Source: Fluviicola sp. (GTDB lineage: Bacteria > Bacteroidota > Bacteroidia > Flavobacteriales_D > Crocinitomicaceae). Taken from it: 64,000 bases of DNA. A program made the translations under genes and the position numbers. Of the stretch, positions 55,540 through 64,000 are shown one piece after another. Position 1 is the first letter of the stretch. Each line of letters begins with the position of its first letter. Below the pieces are notes generated by a model, which was not told where the DNA came from, did no database searches, and saw only the letters and a list, made by a program, of their open reading frames with translations. The stretch lies in contig JAJTEO010000010.1 of the NCBI GenBank assembly GCA_021300395.1, positions 1-64,000 of the forward strand, read 5' to 3'.

Positions 55540-57384
55540 TTAAAAATAACCTTGCATGGTGCAAAGGTTGTAATACAATCCTTTTTTAGCGATTAATTCC
55601 TCATGCGTACCAGTTTCTTTGATCTCACCTTTTGATAAAACCAAGATATTATCGGCATTTCTAATCGTACTTAATCGATGGGCAATGACTAACGAAGTTC
55701 TGTTTTCCATCAATTTCTCTAAAGCATCTTGCACCAATTTTTCTGATTCAGTATCCAAAGCAGATGTTGCTTCGTCTAAAATCATGATGGATGGATTTTT
55801 TAGAACAGCTCTAGCGATTGACATGCGTTGTTTTTGTCCGCCAGAAAGCTTGTTTCCTCTTTCTCCAATATTTGTATCGTATCCGTTTTCTAAGTTCATA
55901 ATGAACTCATGTGCATTGGCAATTTTTGCAGCATTGATGATTTCCTCATCTGAAGCATTTTCAGTTCCGAAAATGATGTTGTTGCGAACGGTATCGTTGA
56001 ATAAGATTGATTCTTGAGAAACAATTCCAATGTGATTTCTTAAGTCTTTAATAGATGCATCTTTAATGTTGACATCGTCATAAAAAATAGCACCTTGATT
56101 TACGTCGTAGAATCGAGGTAGAAGATCAGAAATAGTTGATTTTCCACTTCCAGATTCGCCAACAAGAGCGTAAGTTTTTCCTTGTGGAATGGTGAAATTA
56201 ATGTCTTTTAATACGTATTCATCTTTGTATTTAAATGAAACTTTTTCAAATTTTAATTCCTTCGATAATTCGTCTAATTTAACAGGGTTTTCAGCTTCGT
56301 ATATTTTCTCATCTGTGTCAAAAATCACGTTGATACGATCTAAAGATACTTTTGCTTTGTGAATGTATCCAACAGAATTAGCAACACCTTGAATTGGTCG
56401 TAACAATTGAGAGAACATTACAATAAACGTGATGAATTCAGCGCCGCTTAAATTTGTTCCAGTAACATCGTCTAGAATCATGCTTCCGCCAAACCAAACA
56501 ATGCTCACAAGAACAAATGCCCCAAGTGTTTCATTTAATGGTGATGAAAGTTCTTTCTTTCTGAAAGTTCTAGTTAAAAGCTGTTGGTGACGATTGTTTA
56601 TTTTATTGAATGCTTTAATGACTTGTGGAATAGCATTAAATGCTTTGATGACTCTAACGGCTCCCAAGCCTTCTTCAAGCGCAGAATTCAAAACTCCCAT
56701 TTGATGTTGACCTTCTTTTGCTGTTCTTTTTAAACTTTTTCAAATACGCGAAATAACAAACGCTGACAATGGAAGTAAAATGAATGAAAAAATAGTCAGT
56801 TGTGGACTAATATAAAGTAATGCTCCAATGCTTATTACGATAGAAATCGGTTCACGATAAACTAATTCCAATACACTAACAACCGCAACTTCAATTTCTC
56901 CCACATCACTGTTCATTCGAGACATAATATCACCTTTTCGTTCTTCAGAATAGAAAGAAAGGGGAAGATTTAATGATTTTTCGAACAATTTTGAACGGAT
57001 ATCGCGAATTACGGCCATTCTCAAAAATGATTGACTCCAAATCACTCCATAGCGGAAAATATTTTTTAATAGGAAAGCTGTAAAAACCGAAACGCAAACA
57101 AAGTAAAGTGCTTTCTTAGGATCTTCGGCAGCCATACTTTCCATGAAGTAATTGTAATATTTTGAAAGGTATTTGAAGAAATTAATGAAGCCACCATGGT
57201 AAACAGGTTCATTAATGTGAGTTGTTGATGTGTTGTGATCAATAAAAATGATTTTCAAAAAAGGAACAAATAATGCTAATGAAACAAGGTTAAAAATGGC
57301 ATAAAATAAATGACAAATGATAATCAAAATAGATGTCATTCTATATGTAAAAGCCAACCGATGTATTTCAAATATTTCCTTCAT
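55540..57384 (-). pseudogene. ABC exporter (fused permease-ATPase, MsbA-like), frameshifted
   Basis: Type I exporter of ~610 aa: six membrane helices, then an ATPase with Walker A GESGSGKSTI, signature LSGGQKQRMS, Walker B IMILDEATSALD and the His in VIAHRLSTI. The frame from 57384 ends at SAFVISRI near 56740, and the frame carrying the rest (KRTAKEGQHQMGVL) continues to 55540. One extra T in the TTT run near 56742 restores ISRIEKVLKRTAKEG with no missing residues. Possibly a sequencing indel; with a real mutation the exporter would be split in the middle of the transmembrane domain. Confidence 0.85.
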
Positions 57385-57800
57385 AAGTGCAAAGATAATT
57401 TTTGTTTTTGTATCGTAATAAAAATTTAAGGTTTGTTCTATTTTTCTGATTTTTTTTCAAAAAATAAATGATTACCACTTTATCAACAAAATTGTTGAAA
57501 ATGTATTTCTAAGAGGTTGGGTGGTAAAAGGTATTTTAAGAGGTTTTGTTTCTTGAAATACCTTAAGTGGATTTATCTAATTTACATTGAATCAGAGTAT
57601 AAAATCAAATTTAAGGATGTGTTTATATCGTTTTAAAATCGGTTAATAACTTTGGTAATTATTAACAATTTTTAAATTGTCCCACAATTTACCACCGGCT
57701 CTAAAAATCCATAAATGCTTGATAATATTGATTATTTTATTGTTTATATGAAACTTATTTGTTTCTTGTACGTTATATTTTATTAACAATACACTTTTGA
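57385..57800. other. Gene-free region upstream of the dcw cluster
   Basis: About 415 bp between the exporter gene and the MraZ boxes. AT-rich, with no ORF of credible composition. A further GTGGTAAAAG (57521-57530) resembles the MraZ box wording closer to mraZ; otherwise I see nothing. Confidence 0.6.
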
Positions 57801-57815
57801 GTGGTAAAAAGTGGT
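57801..57815 (+). promoter_or_regulatory. MraZ-type binding boxes upstream of mraZ
   Basis: Two GTGGT boxes starting at 57801 and 57811, exactly 10 bp apart, 34-48 bp ahead of the mraZ start. MraZ binds short G-rich direct repeats with 10-bp periodicity in its own promoter, so autoregulation is expected. Confidence 0.55.
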
Positions 57816-57848
57816 AGAAATCTACTAATTTTACCCATTATTAATGCT

Positions 57849-58307
57849 ATGACAGGTTTAGTAGGAGAGTTTGAAGTAAAGTTGGATGCCAAAGGGCGTT
57901 TCTTATTTCCTTCCGGTTTACGGAAGCAACTGTCTCCTGCTGCCCAAGAAAATTTCATGTTGAACAAAGGGTTTGAGGAATGTTTAACGCTGTATCCTAT
58001 GAATGAATGGGAAAAAATCAGCGAGAAACTTTCTAAAATGAATTTGTTTAAACCAAAAAACAGAATGTTCTATCGTTTGTTTCACCAAGGAGCTAAGCAA
58101 GTTTCGTTGGATAACGTTGGTAGAATTCACATTCCTGTAGCTCACATGGAGCGAGTTGGTTTGGAAAAAGATGCAATGTTGATTGCATACAATGACCGCA
58201 TCGAGATTTGGGATAAATCTAGCTACTTCGAAATGATCGAAGGGAACATGGCAGATTTCGCTGATTTGGCGGATGAAGTAATGGGTGATTTAAATGACGA
58301 CGAATAA
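57849..58307 (+). CDS. mraZ: Transcriptional regulator MraZ
   Basis: First gene of the division and cell-wall cluster, a DNA-binding protein with two AbrB-like SpoVT/MraZ repeats: EFEVKLDAKGRFLFPSGLRK near the start and LDNVGRIHIPVAHMERVGL in the second half. ATG 57849 chosen because the family begins MxGLVGEFEV; the frame is open to a GTG at 57801 inside the box region. 152 aa. Overlaps rsmH by 14 bp. Confidence 0.93.
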   Translation: MTGLVGEFEVKLDAKGRFLFPSGLRKQLSPAAQENFMLNKGFEECLTLYPMNEWEKISEKLSKMNLFKPKNRMFYRLFHQGAKQVSLDNVGRIHIPVAHMERVGLEKDAMLIAYNDRIEIWDKSSYFEMIEGNMADFADLADEVMGDLNDDE

Positions 58308-59211
58308 TATAGAGTACCATGTACCAGTAATGTTACAACAATGCCTTGATGGATTAGCAATTAATCCGGACGGGATTTATGTTGATGTAACTTTCGGAGG
58401 TGGCGGACATTCAAGAGAAATTTTCAAGCAATTATCTCCAAAGGGGAAGTTGATTGTATTTGATCAAGATCCAGATGCAAAAAAGAATGCTTGGGAAGCT
58501 CCTAACTTTCATTTTGTTGCAGCGAATTTTTCATTCATTTCGAACCATTTGAAAATAATGGGGATTAAGAAAGTGGATGGAATTCTTGCAGATTTAGGTG
58601 TTTCTTCTCATCAGTTTGACGATGGGCAAAGAGGTTTTTCAATTCGTACAAATGATCCATTGGATATGCGAATGAATCAATCAGGAGAAGTTTCTGCACA
58701 AACAATCATTAATGAATATTCAGATTTCGAATTGATGAAAATCTTTCGAAAATATGGTGAAATCACAAATGCTAAAAAAGTGGCTTATGCGATTTTATCG
58801 GCTCGTGAACGTAAACCGATTGAAACTACAGGTGAGTTAATGACAGCTTTGGCTTCATGTGCGCCAAAGTTTAAAGATCATAAGTTTTTTGCTCAGATTT
58901 TTCAAGCATTAAGAATTGAAGTGAATCAAGAGTTGGATGTATTGGAACGTTTCTTATTACAAACAGCTGATGTGATTGCTCCAGGTGGAAAATTAGTGGT
59001 GATGTCTTACCATTCTTTGGAAGATCGTTTAGTGAAAAACTACATGAAACGTGGTTCAATTGAAGGAGATATCGAAAAAGACTTTTTTGGAAATGTCATC
59101 AAACCTTTTACAGAAGAAGTTAGACATCCAATTATACCAGACGAAGAAGAAATTAGTAGAAACTCACGTGCTCGAAGCGCTAAATTAAGAATAGCATTTA
59201 GAAATGAGTGA
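58294..59211 (+). CDS. rsmH: 16S rRNA (cytosine1402-N4)-methyltransferase
   Basis: SAM-dependent methylation of 16S rRNA. SAM loop VDVTFGGGGHSREIF, DLGVSSHQFDDGQRGFS, and VVMSYHSLEDRLVKNYM. 305 aa. Translation overlaps mraZ upstream and ftsL downstream (ATGAGTGA), showing tight dcw organisation. Confidence 0.95.
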   Translation: MTTNNIEYHVPVMLQQCLDGLAINPDGIYVDVTFGGGGHSREIFKQLSPKGKLIVFDQDPDAKKNAWEAPNFHFVAANFSFISNHLKIMGIKKVDGILADLGVSSHQFDDGQRGFSIRTNDPLDMRMNQSGEVSAQTIINEYSDFELMKIFRKYGEITNAKKVAYAILSARERKPIETTGELMTALASCAPKFKDHKFFAQIFQALRIEVNQELDVLERFLLQTADVIAPGGKLVVMSYHSLEDRLVKNYMKRGSIEGDIEKDFFGNVIKPFTEEVRHPIIPDEEEISRNSRARSAKLRIAFRNE

Positions 59212-59623
59212 GAATGAATACATATCGAAAGATGTTGTTGAACAGCAAAAAGTAGTGGAGGAAAAGAAGAAAAAGAAATCTTCAAAATCGTCTTCTAAAA
59301 GTGTTCGTTCAAATCCATTGGTACAAATTTTAAATGGAGAATTCCTGACGAAAGAGTTTGTGTTAAACAATTTGACATTCATTTTCTTCATCATTTTCCT
59401 TTTGTTGCTTTTAGTAGGAAAGGGATATTATGGAAAACAACTTTCGAAAGATGCTGAAAATGCTCAAACAGAATTAGATGAAATGTCAGCTAATTACGTG
59501 GAAGTAAAAGCAAAATTAGAAGAGGAAACGAGAAGAAGTAAACTAAGAGAACGATTAGAATCAAAGGGATTACATGAAACGGTTAACCCTACGAAAGTTA
59601 TTAGAATTAAAAAAGAAGAATAA
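59204..59623 (+). CDS. ftsL: Cell-division protein FtsL-like
   Basis: 139 aa by position and topology: acidic/basic cytosolic N-terminus rich in Lys (KKKKSSKSSSKS), one membrane helix (about 55-76, FVLNNLTFIFFIIFLLLLL), then a coiled-coil ectodomain ending VNPTKVIRIKKEE. FtsL forms a complex with FtsB and FtsQ; sequence identity in this family is low, so the call relies on gene order between rsmH and ftsI. Confidence 0.8.
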   Translation: MSENEYISKDVVEQQKVVEEKKKKKSSKSSSKSVRSNPLVQILNGEFLTKEFVLNNLTFIFFIIFLLLLLVGKGYYGKQLSKDAENAQTELDEMSANYVEVKAKLEEETRRSKLRERLESKGLHETVNPTKVIRIKKEE

Positions 59624-59700
59624 AAAATAGACAGAAAGACGAAAGGAATAAAGATTTCTTAAAATCTTAAATTTTCTAGTCTTGAATCTAAAAAAAGAAT

Positions 59701-61803
59701 ATGGCTCAAGAAAGAAAAGATATCTACTGGCGTGCATACCTGATTTACTTCGGGTTTGTTGCTATTATGCTAGTCGTTCTTTTTAAAACGTTGTCCATTC
59801 AATTCGAAAAACGTTCAGATGTCACTTCAACACTTCAAGGTAAAATTCCAACAAGAATTATAAAACGTATTCCACGAAGAGGTGAAATTTTAGATGCGAA
59901 TTATACGCCTTTAGTAACATCAGTTTCATTTTACAACATTCACTTGGATCCAACAGTTTGTGAGGAAAAGTTATTTACGGATTCAATCACAGATTGTGCG
60001 AGAGGTTTGTCTAGAATTTATCCTTCTATGTCAGCTAGAGAATGGGAAGTTCATATTCGTAGAGGTAGAGAAAGAAAAAATCGTTATTTATTAATTTGCA
60101 GCAAAGCTTCAAACGAAGAACGTCGTCAGTTAAAAGCGCTTCCAATTTTCAATAAAGGGAGAATGAAAGGTGGTTTAATTGATAATGATGAAACAAGTAT
60201 TCGTAAACGACCTCATAATGAACTGTTAAAAAGAACATTAGGCTATTATCAAAACCAGAACGGAAAAGAATTACGAGTTGGTATCGAAGGGGCTTACAAT
60301 GAATATTTAGCAGGAGAAGAAGGCGAAGAAATCGAACAAAAAATTTCGACAGGTTGGAAAAAAACAGGTCAAATTGTTAAAGATGCTGTTGAAGGTGCAG
60401 ATGTGGTAACTTCAATCGATAAAGAAATTCAAGAAGTTGCGCATTCAGAATTGTACCAACAACTAAAAGCAAACAATGCGAAAAGTGGTTGTGCGATTGT
60501 CATGGACGTGAAAACAGGTTTTGTAAAAGCCATTGTGAATTTGACGCAAGCATCGGATGGTGAATATTACGAAATATACAATTTAGCAATTGGAACGAGA
60601 GAAGTTCCTGGTTCAACTTACAAGTTGGCAACTTTAATGGCAGCTTTAGAAGAAGGTAAAATCAATATAGATGATACCGTTTCAGCTGCTTCAAAATACA
60701 ACTTTTTCGGAAAAACATTAACGGAAGCGCATGAAAATAATTACGGTAGAATCACAATCAAACGTGCATTCGAACTTTCATCGAATGTTATTTCAAAAGT
60801 AATTTACAGAGCATTTAAAGATGAGCCTCAAACGTTTGTTGATCGATTAAAGCAATTTGGTTTAGGTCAACCATTAGGAATTGAATTAGAAGGAGAAGCA
60901 GATCCAACTTTATATGAACCGGGTTCAAAAAGTTGGTGGGCAGGTTCTTTAGCTTGGATGGCTGTTGGGTATGAAGTTCGTCAAACGCCTTTACAAACAT
61001 TGGCTTTTTACAATGCTGTTGCTAATAACGGAAAATTTGTTCGTCCTCAATTTGTAAAAGAAATCAGAAGAGGTTCAGAGTTGGTAAAGAAATTTGATCC
61101 ATTCGTGATTAAATCTGAAATCTGTTCGAAAAGCACGTTGAAAACATTACAAGGATGTCTTGAAGGTGTAATGAAAGACGGAACAGGGAAACGTTTAACT
61201 TCTTCATTCTTTAAAATAGCAGGAAAAACAGGAACAGCAGAAATCTTAAATGATGACATGCGTTACGGGGCAAAAGGTGAAAAACGTTATTTAGCTTCTT
61301 TCGTTGGTTATTTTCCAGTGAGTAAACCTATTTATTCATGTATCATTTCAATTTCTGCTTCAGGAGAAAATATTTATGGTGCAACGGTTTCAGGAACAGT
61401 TTTCTCGGCGATTGCAAATAAAGTATATGCTACAAGTTTGAAATATCATAGAGCAATCAACGAAGCTAAAACGAAAGTGTACGATGCGCCAATTGCAAAA
61501 GATGGAAATCGTCATGATTTAGTAAATGTGATGAGACGTTTAAAAATTCCATTTAAAAGTTTTGATTTCGATGAGTGGATTAACACACATTCTGACGGAA
61601 AACGAATTGAATTAAAAAAACGAACTGTTTTAAAAGGAGTTGTTCCAAACGTTGTTGGTTTAAGTGCCAAAGATGCAGTTTACTTAATTGAAAATATTGG
61701 AATGTATGTTTCAATCAAAGGATATGGAACAGTTGTTAGACAATCTTCTCCAGCTGGAACGCCTTCGTTTCATGGTGGATTAATAGAATTAACGTTAGAA
61801 TAA
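59701..61803 (+). CDS. ftsI: Penicillin-binding protein 3-like transpeptidase (FtsI) with PASTA domain
   Basis: Septal cross-linking enzyme. Anchor helix about 12-32; PBP dimerisation domain; transpeptidase motifs Ser305-xx-Lys308 (PGSTYKLAT), SSN (360-362) and Lys509-Thr-Gly-Thr (IAGKTGTAEIL). A single C-terminal PASTA domain (about 645-700, VVPNVVGLSAKDAVYLIENI). 700 aa, the Bacteroidota form. The stop is followed at once by the murE ATG. Confidence 0.95.
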   Translation: MAQERKDIYWRAYLIYFGFVAIMLVVLFKTLSIQFEKRSDVTSTLQGKIPTRIIKRIPRRGEILDANYTPLVTSVSFYNIHLDPTVCEEKLFTDSITDCARGLSRIYPSMSAREWEVHIRRGRERKNRYLLICSKASNEERRQLKALPIFNKGRMKGGLIDNDETSIRKRPHNELLKRTLGYYQNQNGKELRVGIEGAYNEYLAGEEGEEIEQKISTGWKKTGQIVKDAVEGADVVTSIDKEIQEVAHSELYQQLKANNAKSGCAIVMDVKTGFVKAIVNLTQASDGEYYEIYNLAIGTREVPGSTYKLATLMAALEEGKINIDDTVSAASKYNFFGKTLTEAHENNYGRITIKRAFELSSNVISKVIYRAFKDEPQTFVDRLKQFGLGQPLGIELEGEADPTLYEPGSKSWWAGSLAWMAVGYEVRQTPLQTLAFYNAVANNGKFVRPQFVKEIRRGSELVKKFDPFVIKSEICSKSTLKTLQGCLEGVMKDGTGKRLTSSFFKIAGKTGTAEILNDDMRYGAKGEKRYLASFVGYFPVSKPIYSCIISISASGENIYGATVSGTVFSAIANKVYATSLKYHRAINEAKTKVYDAPIAKDGNRHDLVNVMRRLKIPFKSFDFDEWINTHSDGKRIELKKRTVLKGVVPNVVGLSAKDAVYLIENIGMYVSIKGYGTVVRQSSPAGTPSFHGGLIELTLE

Positions 61804-63179
61804 ATGAAGAATTTAAAAGACATATTATATAGCGTAACATTGACTTCTGTAAAAGGTACTACAGATGTAAATGCGAATGCGATTGTTTTTGATTCTAGAA
61901 AAGCAAATGAGAATTCTATTTTCGTTGCTATTAAAGGAACAGCAGTAGATGGACATGATTTTATTTCATCTGTTATTGAAAAAGGATGTAAAATTATTGT
62001 CGCTGAACAAGAAGTTGAAGTTTCGGATGAGGTGACTTTAATTGTAACAGATAATACACAGAAAGCGTTGGCTATTATGGCTACCAATTTCTACGATCAT
62101 CCTTCTGCAAAATTAAAATTGGTTGGAGTAACCGGAACAAATGGTAAAACAACGACAACAACATTATTGTTCAATTTATTTTCAAAATTGGGTCACAAAT
62201 GTGGATTGCTTTCTACGGTTGTCAATAAAATTGGAGATAAAGATATTGTTGCGACGCATACAACTCCAGATCCTGTAGCGTTGAATGAATTATTGAACCA
62301 AATGGTTGAAGAAGGTTGTACACATTGCTTTATGGAAGTGAGTTCTCATGCCGTTCATCAACATAGAATTACTGGTTTGAAATTCACAGGAGGAGTATTT
62401 ACAAATATTACGCATGATCATTTAGATTATCACAAAACGTTTCAAGAATACATTCGTGTGAAGAAAACATTCTTTGATAATTTACCAGCTGATGCATTTT
62501 CATTAGTGAATGTAGATGACAAGAATGGAATGGTCATGTTGCAAAACACGAAAGCGTCAAAATATTCATTTGCTTTAAAATCCCCAGCTGACTTTAAAGT
62601 GAAGGTGTTAGAAAATCAATTCTCAGGTTTGGTGTTAAATCTATGCGGAACGGAAGTTTGGTCAAGATTAATTGGAGATTTCAATGCTTATAATTTAGTT
62701 GCTGTTTATGCCGTAAGTGAATTATTGGGCGAAGATAAATTGGAAGTGTTGCACATACGCCAGATGCGTTAGAAAATGTTCTAAAAACAATCGACAATAT
62801 TCGCACGAAAAACGAGACAGTCTACACAGTTGTTGGTTGCGGAGGAGATAGAGATAAAGCGAAACGTCCAAAAATGGCAGGTATCGCTTGTGAAATGAGT
62901 GATAAAGTGATTATTACATCTGATAATCCTCGTTCAGAAGATCCAAAAGTAATTATTGAAGAGATGATGGAAGGAGTAGAAGGTTTACACTTCAAAAAAA
63001 CATTGTCAATTGAAGATAGAGAGCAAGCAATTAAAACGGCTGTTTCTATGGCTGAAAAAGGAGATATTATTTTGATTGCTGGAAAAGGGCATGAAAAATA
63101 CCAAGAAATAAAAGGGGTGAAACATCACTTTGATGATATGGAAACAGTAACTAATTTATTTAAAAAACTAGAGAAATAA
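61804..63179 (+). pseudogene. murE: UDP-MurNAc-tripeptide synthetase (MurE), frame broken by a small deletion
   Basis: MurE adds the third stem-peptide residue. Visible: ATP loop GVTGTNGKTTTTT, EVSSHAVHQHRI and NITHDHLDYHKTF; in the second part [30 protein letters not shown] and [10 protein letters not shown] (the DNPR motif for meso-diaminopimelate). The first frame runs to 62772, but homology leaves it near 62750 after [17 protein letters not shown] continues in another frame to the stop at 63177. About 30 codons (the lead-in to IVDYAHTPDA) are missing. MurE is essential, so as written this cannot be a living cell's only copy. Confidence 0.9.
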
Positions 63180-64000
63180 TGTTATACTATTTATTCAAAT
63201 ACTTAGACTCAATGAACGTTCCAGGTGCTGGATTGTTTCATTATATTTCTTTCAGAGCTGCAATGGCTTTGATTACTTCATTGATCGTTTCTATCTTTTT
63301 TGGAAAACGAATTATTGATGGGTTAAGAAGACAACAAATTGGTGAAACGGTTCGTGATTTAGGTTTGGCAGGACAAATTGAAAAGCAAGGAACACCAACA
63401 ATGGGTGGATTAATCATCTTGAGTGCGATTTTAATCCCAACTATTTTGTTTGCAAAGTTGGATAATGTCTATGTAATCACGATGTTGATTTCAACTGTTT
63501 GGCTAGGTTTGATCGGTTTCTTAGATGATTACATCAAAGTTTTCAAGAAAAACAAAGAAGGATTAAAAGGAAAATTCAAAGTAATTGGTCAAATCGGTGT
63601 AGGAATCATCGTTGGTTCAATCTTGTATTTCAGTAAAGATGTTCAAGTACACAAAAGAGTTCCTCAAAATTATGTATTAAGTGCAGATGAGCAATTAGTC
63701 ACACATGAACATTCAGACATACATAAAGATGCTGATTACAAATGGATTAAAACAGATGATATGACAACGACAATTCCTTTTGTGAAAGGGAATGAGTTCA
63801 ATTACAACTGGTTAATTGGTGATGATCATAAATCTTATGGATGGTTGTTGTTTATTCCGGTAGTCATTTTCATAGTAATTGCCGTTTCAAATGGAGCGAA
63901 CATGACAGATGGTTTAGATGGTTTAGCAACTGGAACTTCAGCGATTGTCGGAATTGCATTAGCAGTTTTAGCGTATGTAAGTTCGAACGTTCATTTCGCA
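63179..64000 (+). CDS. mraY: Phospho-MurNAc-pentapeptide transferase (MraY), 5' part
   Basis: Makes lipid I at the cytoplasmic membrane. ATG overlaps the murE stop (TAATG). Visible motifs: [29 protein letters not shown] (DDxxK catalytic Asp pair) and [19 protein letters not shown] (NxxNxxDGxDGL). An insert of about 55 residues ([11 protein letters not shown] ... [10 protein letters not shown]) between helices is typical of Bacteroidota MraY. Runs off the window end with no stop seen. Confidence 0.95.
   Translation, partial: MLYYLFKYLDSMNVPGAGLFHYISFRAAMALITSLIVSIFFGKRIIDGLRRQQIGETVRDLGLAGQIEKQGTPTMGGLIILSAILIPTILFAKLDNVYVITMLISTVWLGLIGFLDDYIKVFKKNKEGLKGKFKVIGQIGVGIIVGSILYFSKDVQVHKRVPQNYVLSADEQLVTHEHSDIHKDADYKWIKTDDMTTTIPFVKGNEFNYNWLIGDDHKSYGWLLFIPVVIFIVIAVSNGANMTDGLDGLATGTSAIVGIALAVLAYVSSNVHFA

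Noticed and set aside
56700-56760. Programmed frameshift or TGA recoding in the ABC exporter
   Set aside because: No slippery heptamer or selenocysteine signal; a single extra T explains the data with normal family spacing.
57801-57848. Earlier GTG start for mraZ
   Set aside because: The GTG lies inside the repeated binding box and would add 16 residues not found in MraZ.

Overview
The window reads as chromosomal DNA from an AT-rich member of the Bacteroidota, most likely the order Flavobacteriales and perhaps near Fluviicola or Crocinitomicaceae; that placement rests on recalled protein resemblance. The support is: Bacteroidota -7 promoter boxes (TAnnTTTG) ahead of several genes and tRNAs; type IX secretion (T9SS) sorting domains of types A and B; a choice-of-anchor L protein; many lipoproteins and outer-membrane barrels; a single-subunit SdhC; and a division/cell-wall (dcw) cluster that starts with mraZ.

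Layout. 1-1.5 kb: C-terminal two-fifths of metH. 1.6-8.7 kb (mostly minus): two tandem lipoprotein paralogues (one broken), a candidate small RNA, then SCO1, a broken outer-membrane barrel gene and a large TPR protein that look like one operon (TPR to barrel to SCO1). 8.9-15.7 kb: ftsE, a lipoprotein, a degenerate LytM/M23 protein, a large T9SS type B adhesin-like protein, lysS. 15.7-28 kb (minus): a GNAT-nitrilase fusion, an RND transporter/rfbA/polyprenyl synthase operon with overlapping genes, an S9 peptidase, pyrF, prfA, a broken purM, pth. 28-31.7 kb: an AraC regulator/membrane protein/SDR cassette beside a GC-rich palindromic segment, a GNAT-like protein, tRNA-Arg. 31.9-41.4 kb: barrel proteins, glycosyltransferase, MBL hydrolase, ppk1, a broken tatD, ansA, tRNA-Ser, a PA-domain T9SS protein. 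41.5-45.7 kb: sdhC-sdhA-sdhB with a four-helix-bundle (S23) gene between two near-perfect 21-bp inverted repeats wedged between sdhA and sdhB. 45.9-54.2 kb: a bare T9SS sorting domain, MpaB-type oxygenase, a Pyr4-like membrane protein, a histidine kinase/response regulator pair, S66 peptidase, tadA, hemL, amidase, ssb. 54.3-55.5 kb: tRNA-Asn and tRNA-fMet around a GIY-YIG nuclease gene enclosed by ~140-bp direct repeats. 55.5-57.4 kb: a frameshifted ABC exporter. 57.8-64 kb: mraZ, rsmH, ftsL, ftsI, murE (broken), mraY (runs off the end).

Two things stand out. First, the tRNA/GIY-YIG region: a nuclease gene lies between two copies of a module made of the tRNA-fMet 3' end, a hairpin and the nuclease 5' end. 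The hairpin loop is exactly inverted between the copies, and a related hairpin module follows tRNA-Asn. This looks like a small tRNA-associated element or a fresh duplication with template switching. Second, at least four genes (tandem lipoprotein, purM, tatD, murE) each lack an internal block judged at roughly 90-330 bp, and two more (barrel protein, ABC exporter) are frameshifted. Because murE should be essential, assembly or consensus error is the leading explanation, although real decay is not excluded. No CRISPR array, prophage, transposase or recognisable multi-gene defence system was seen.
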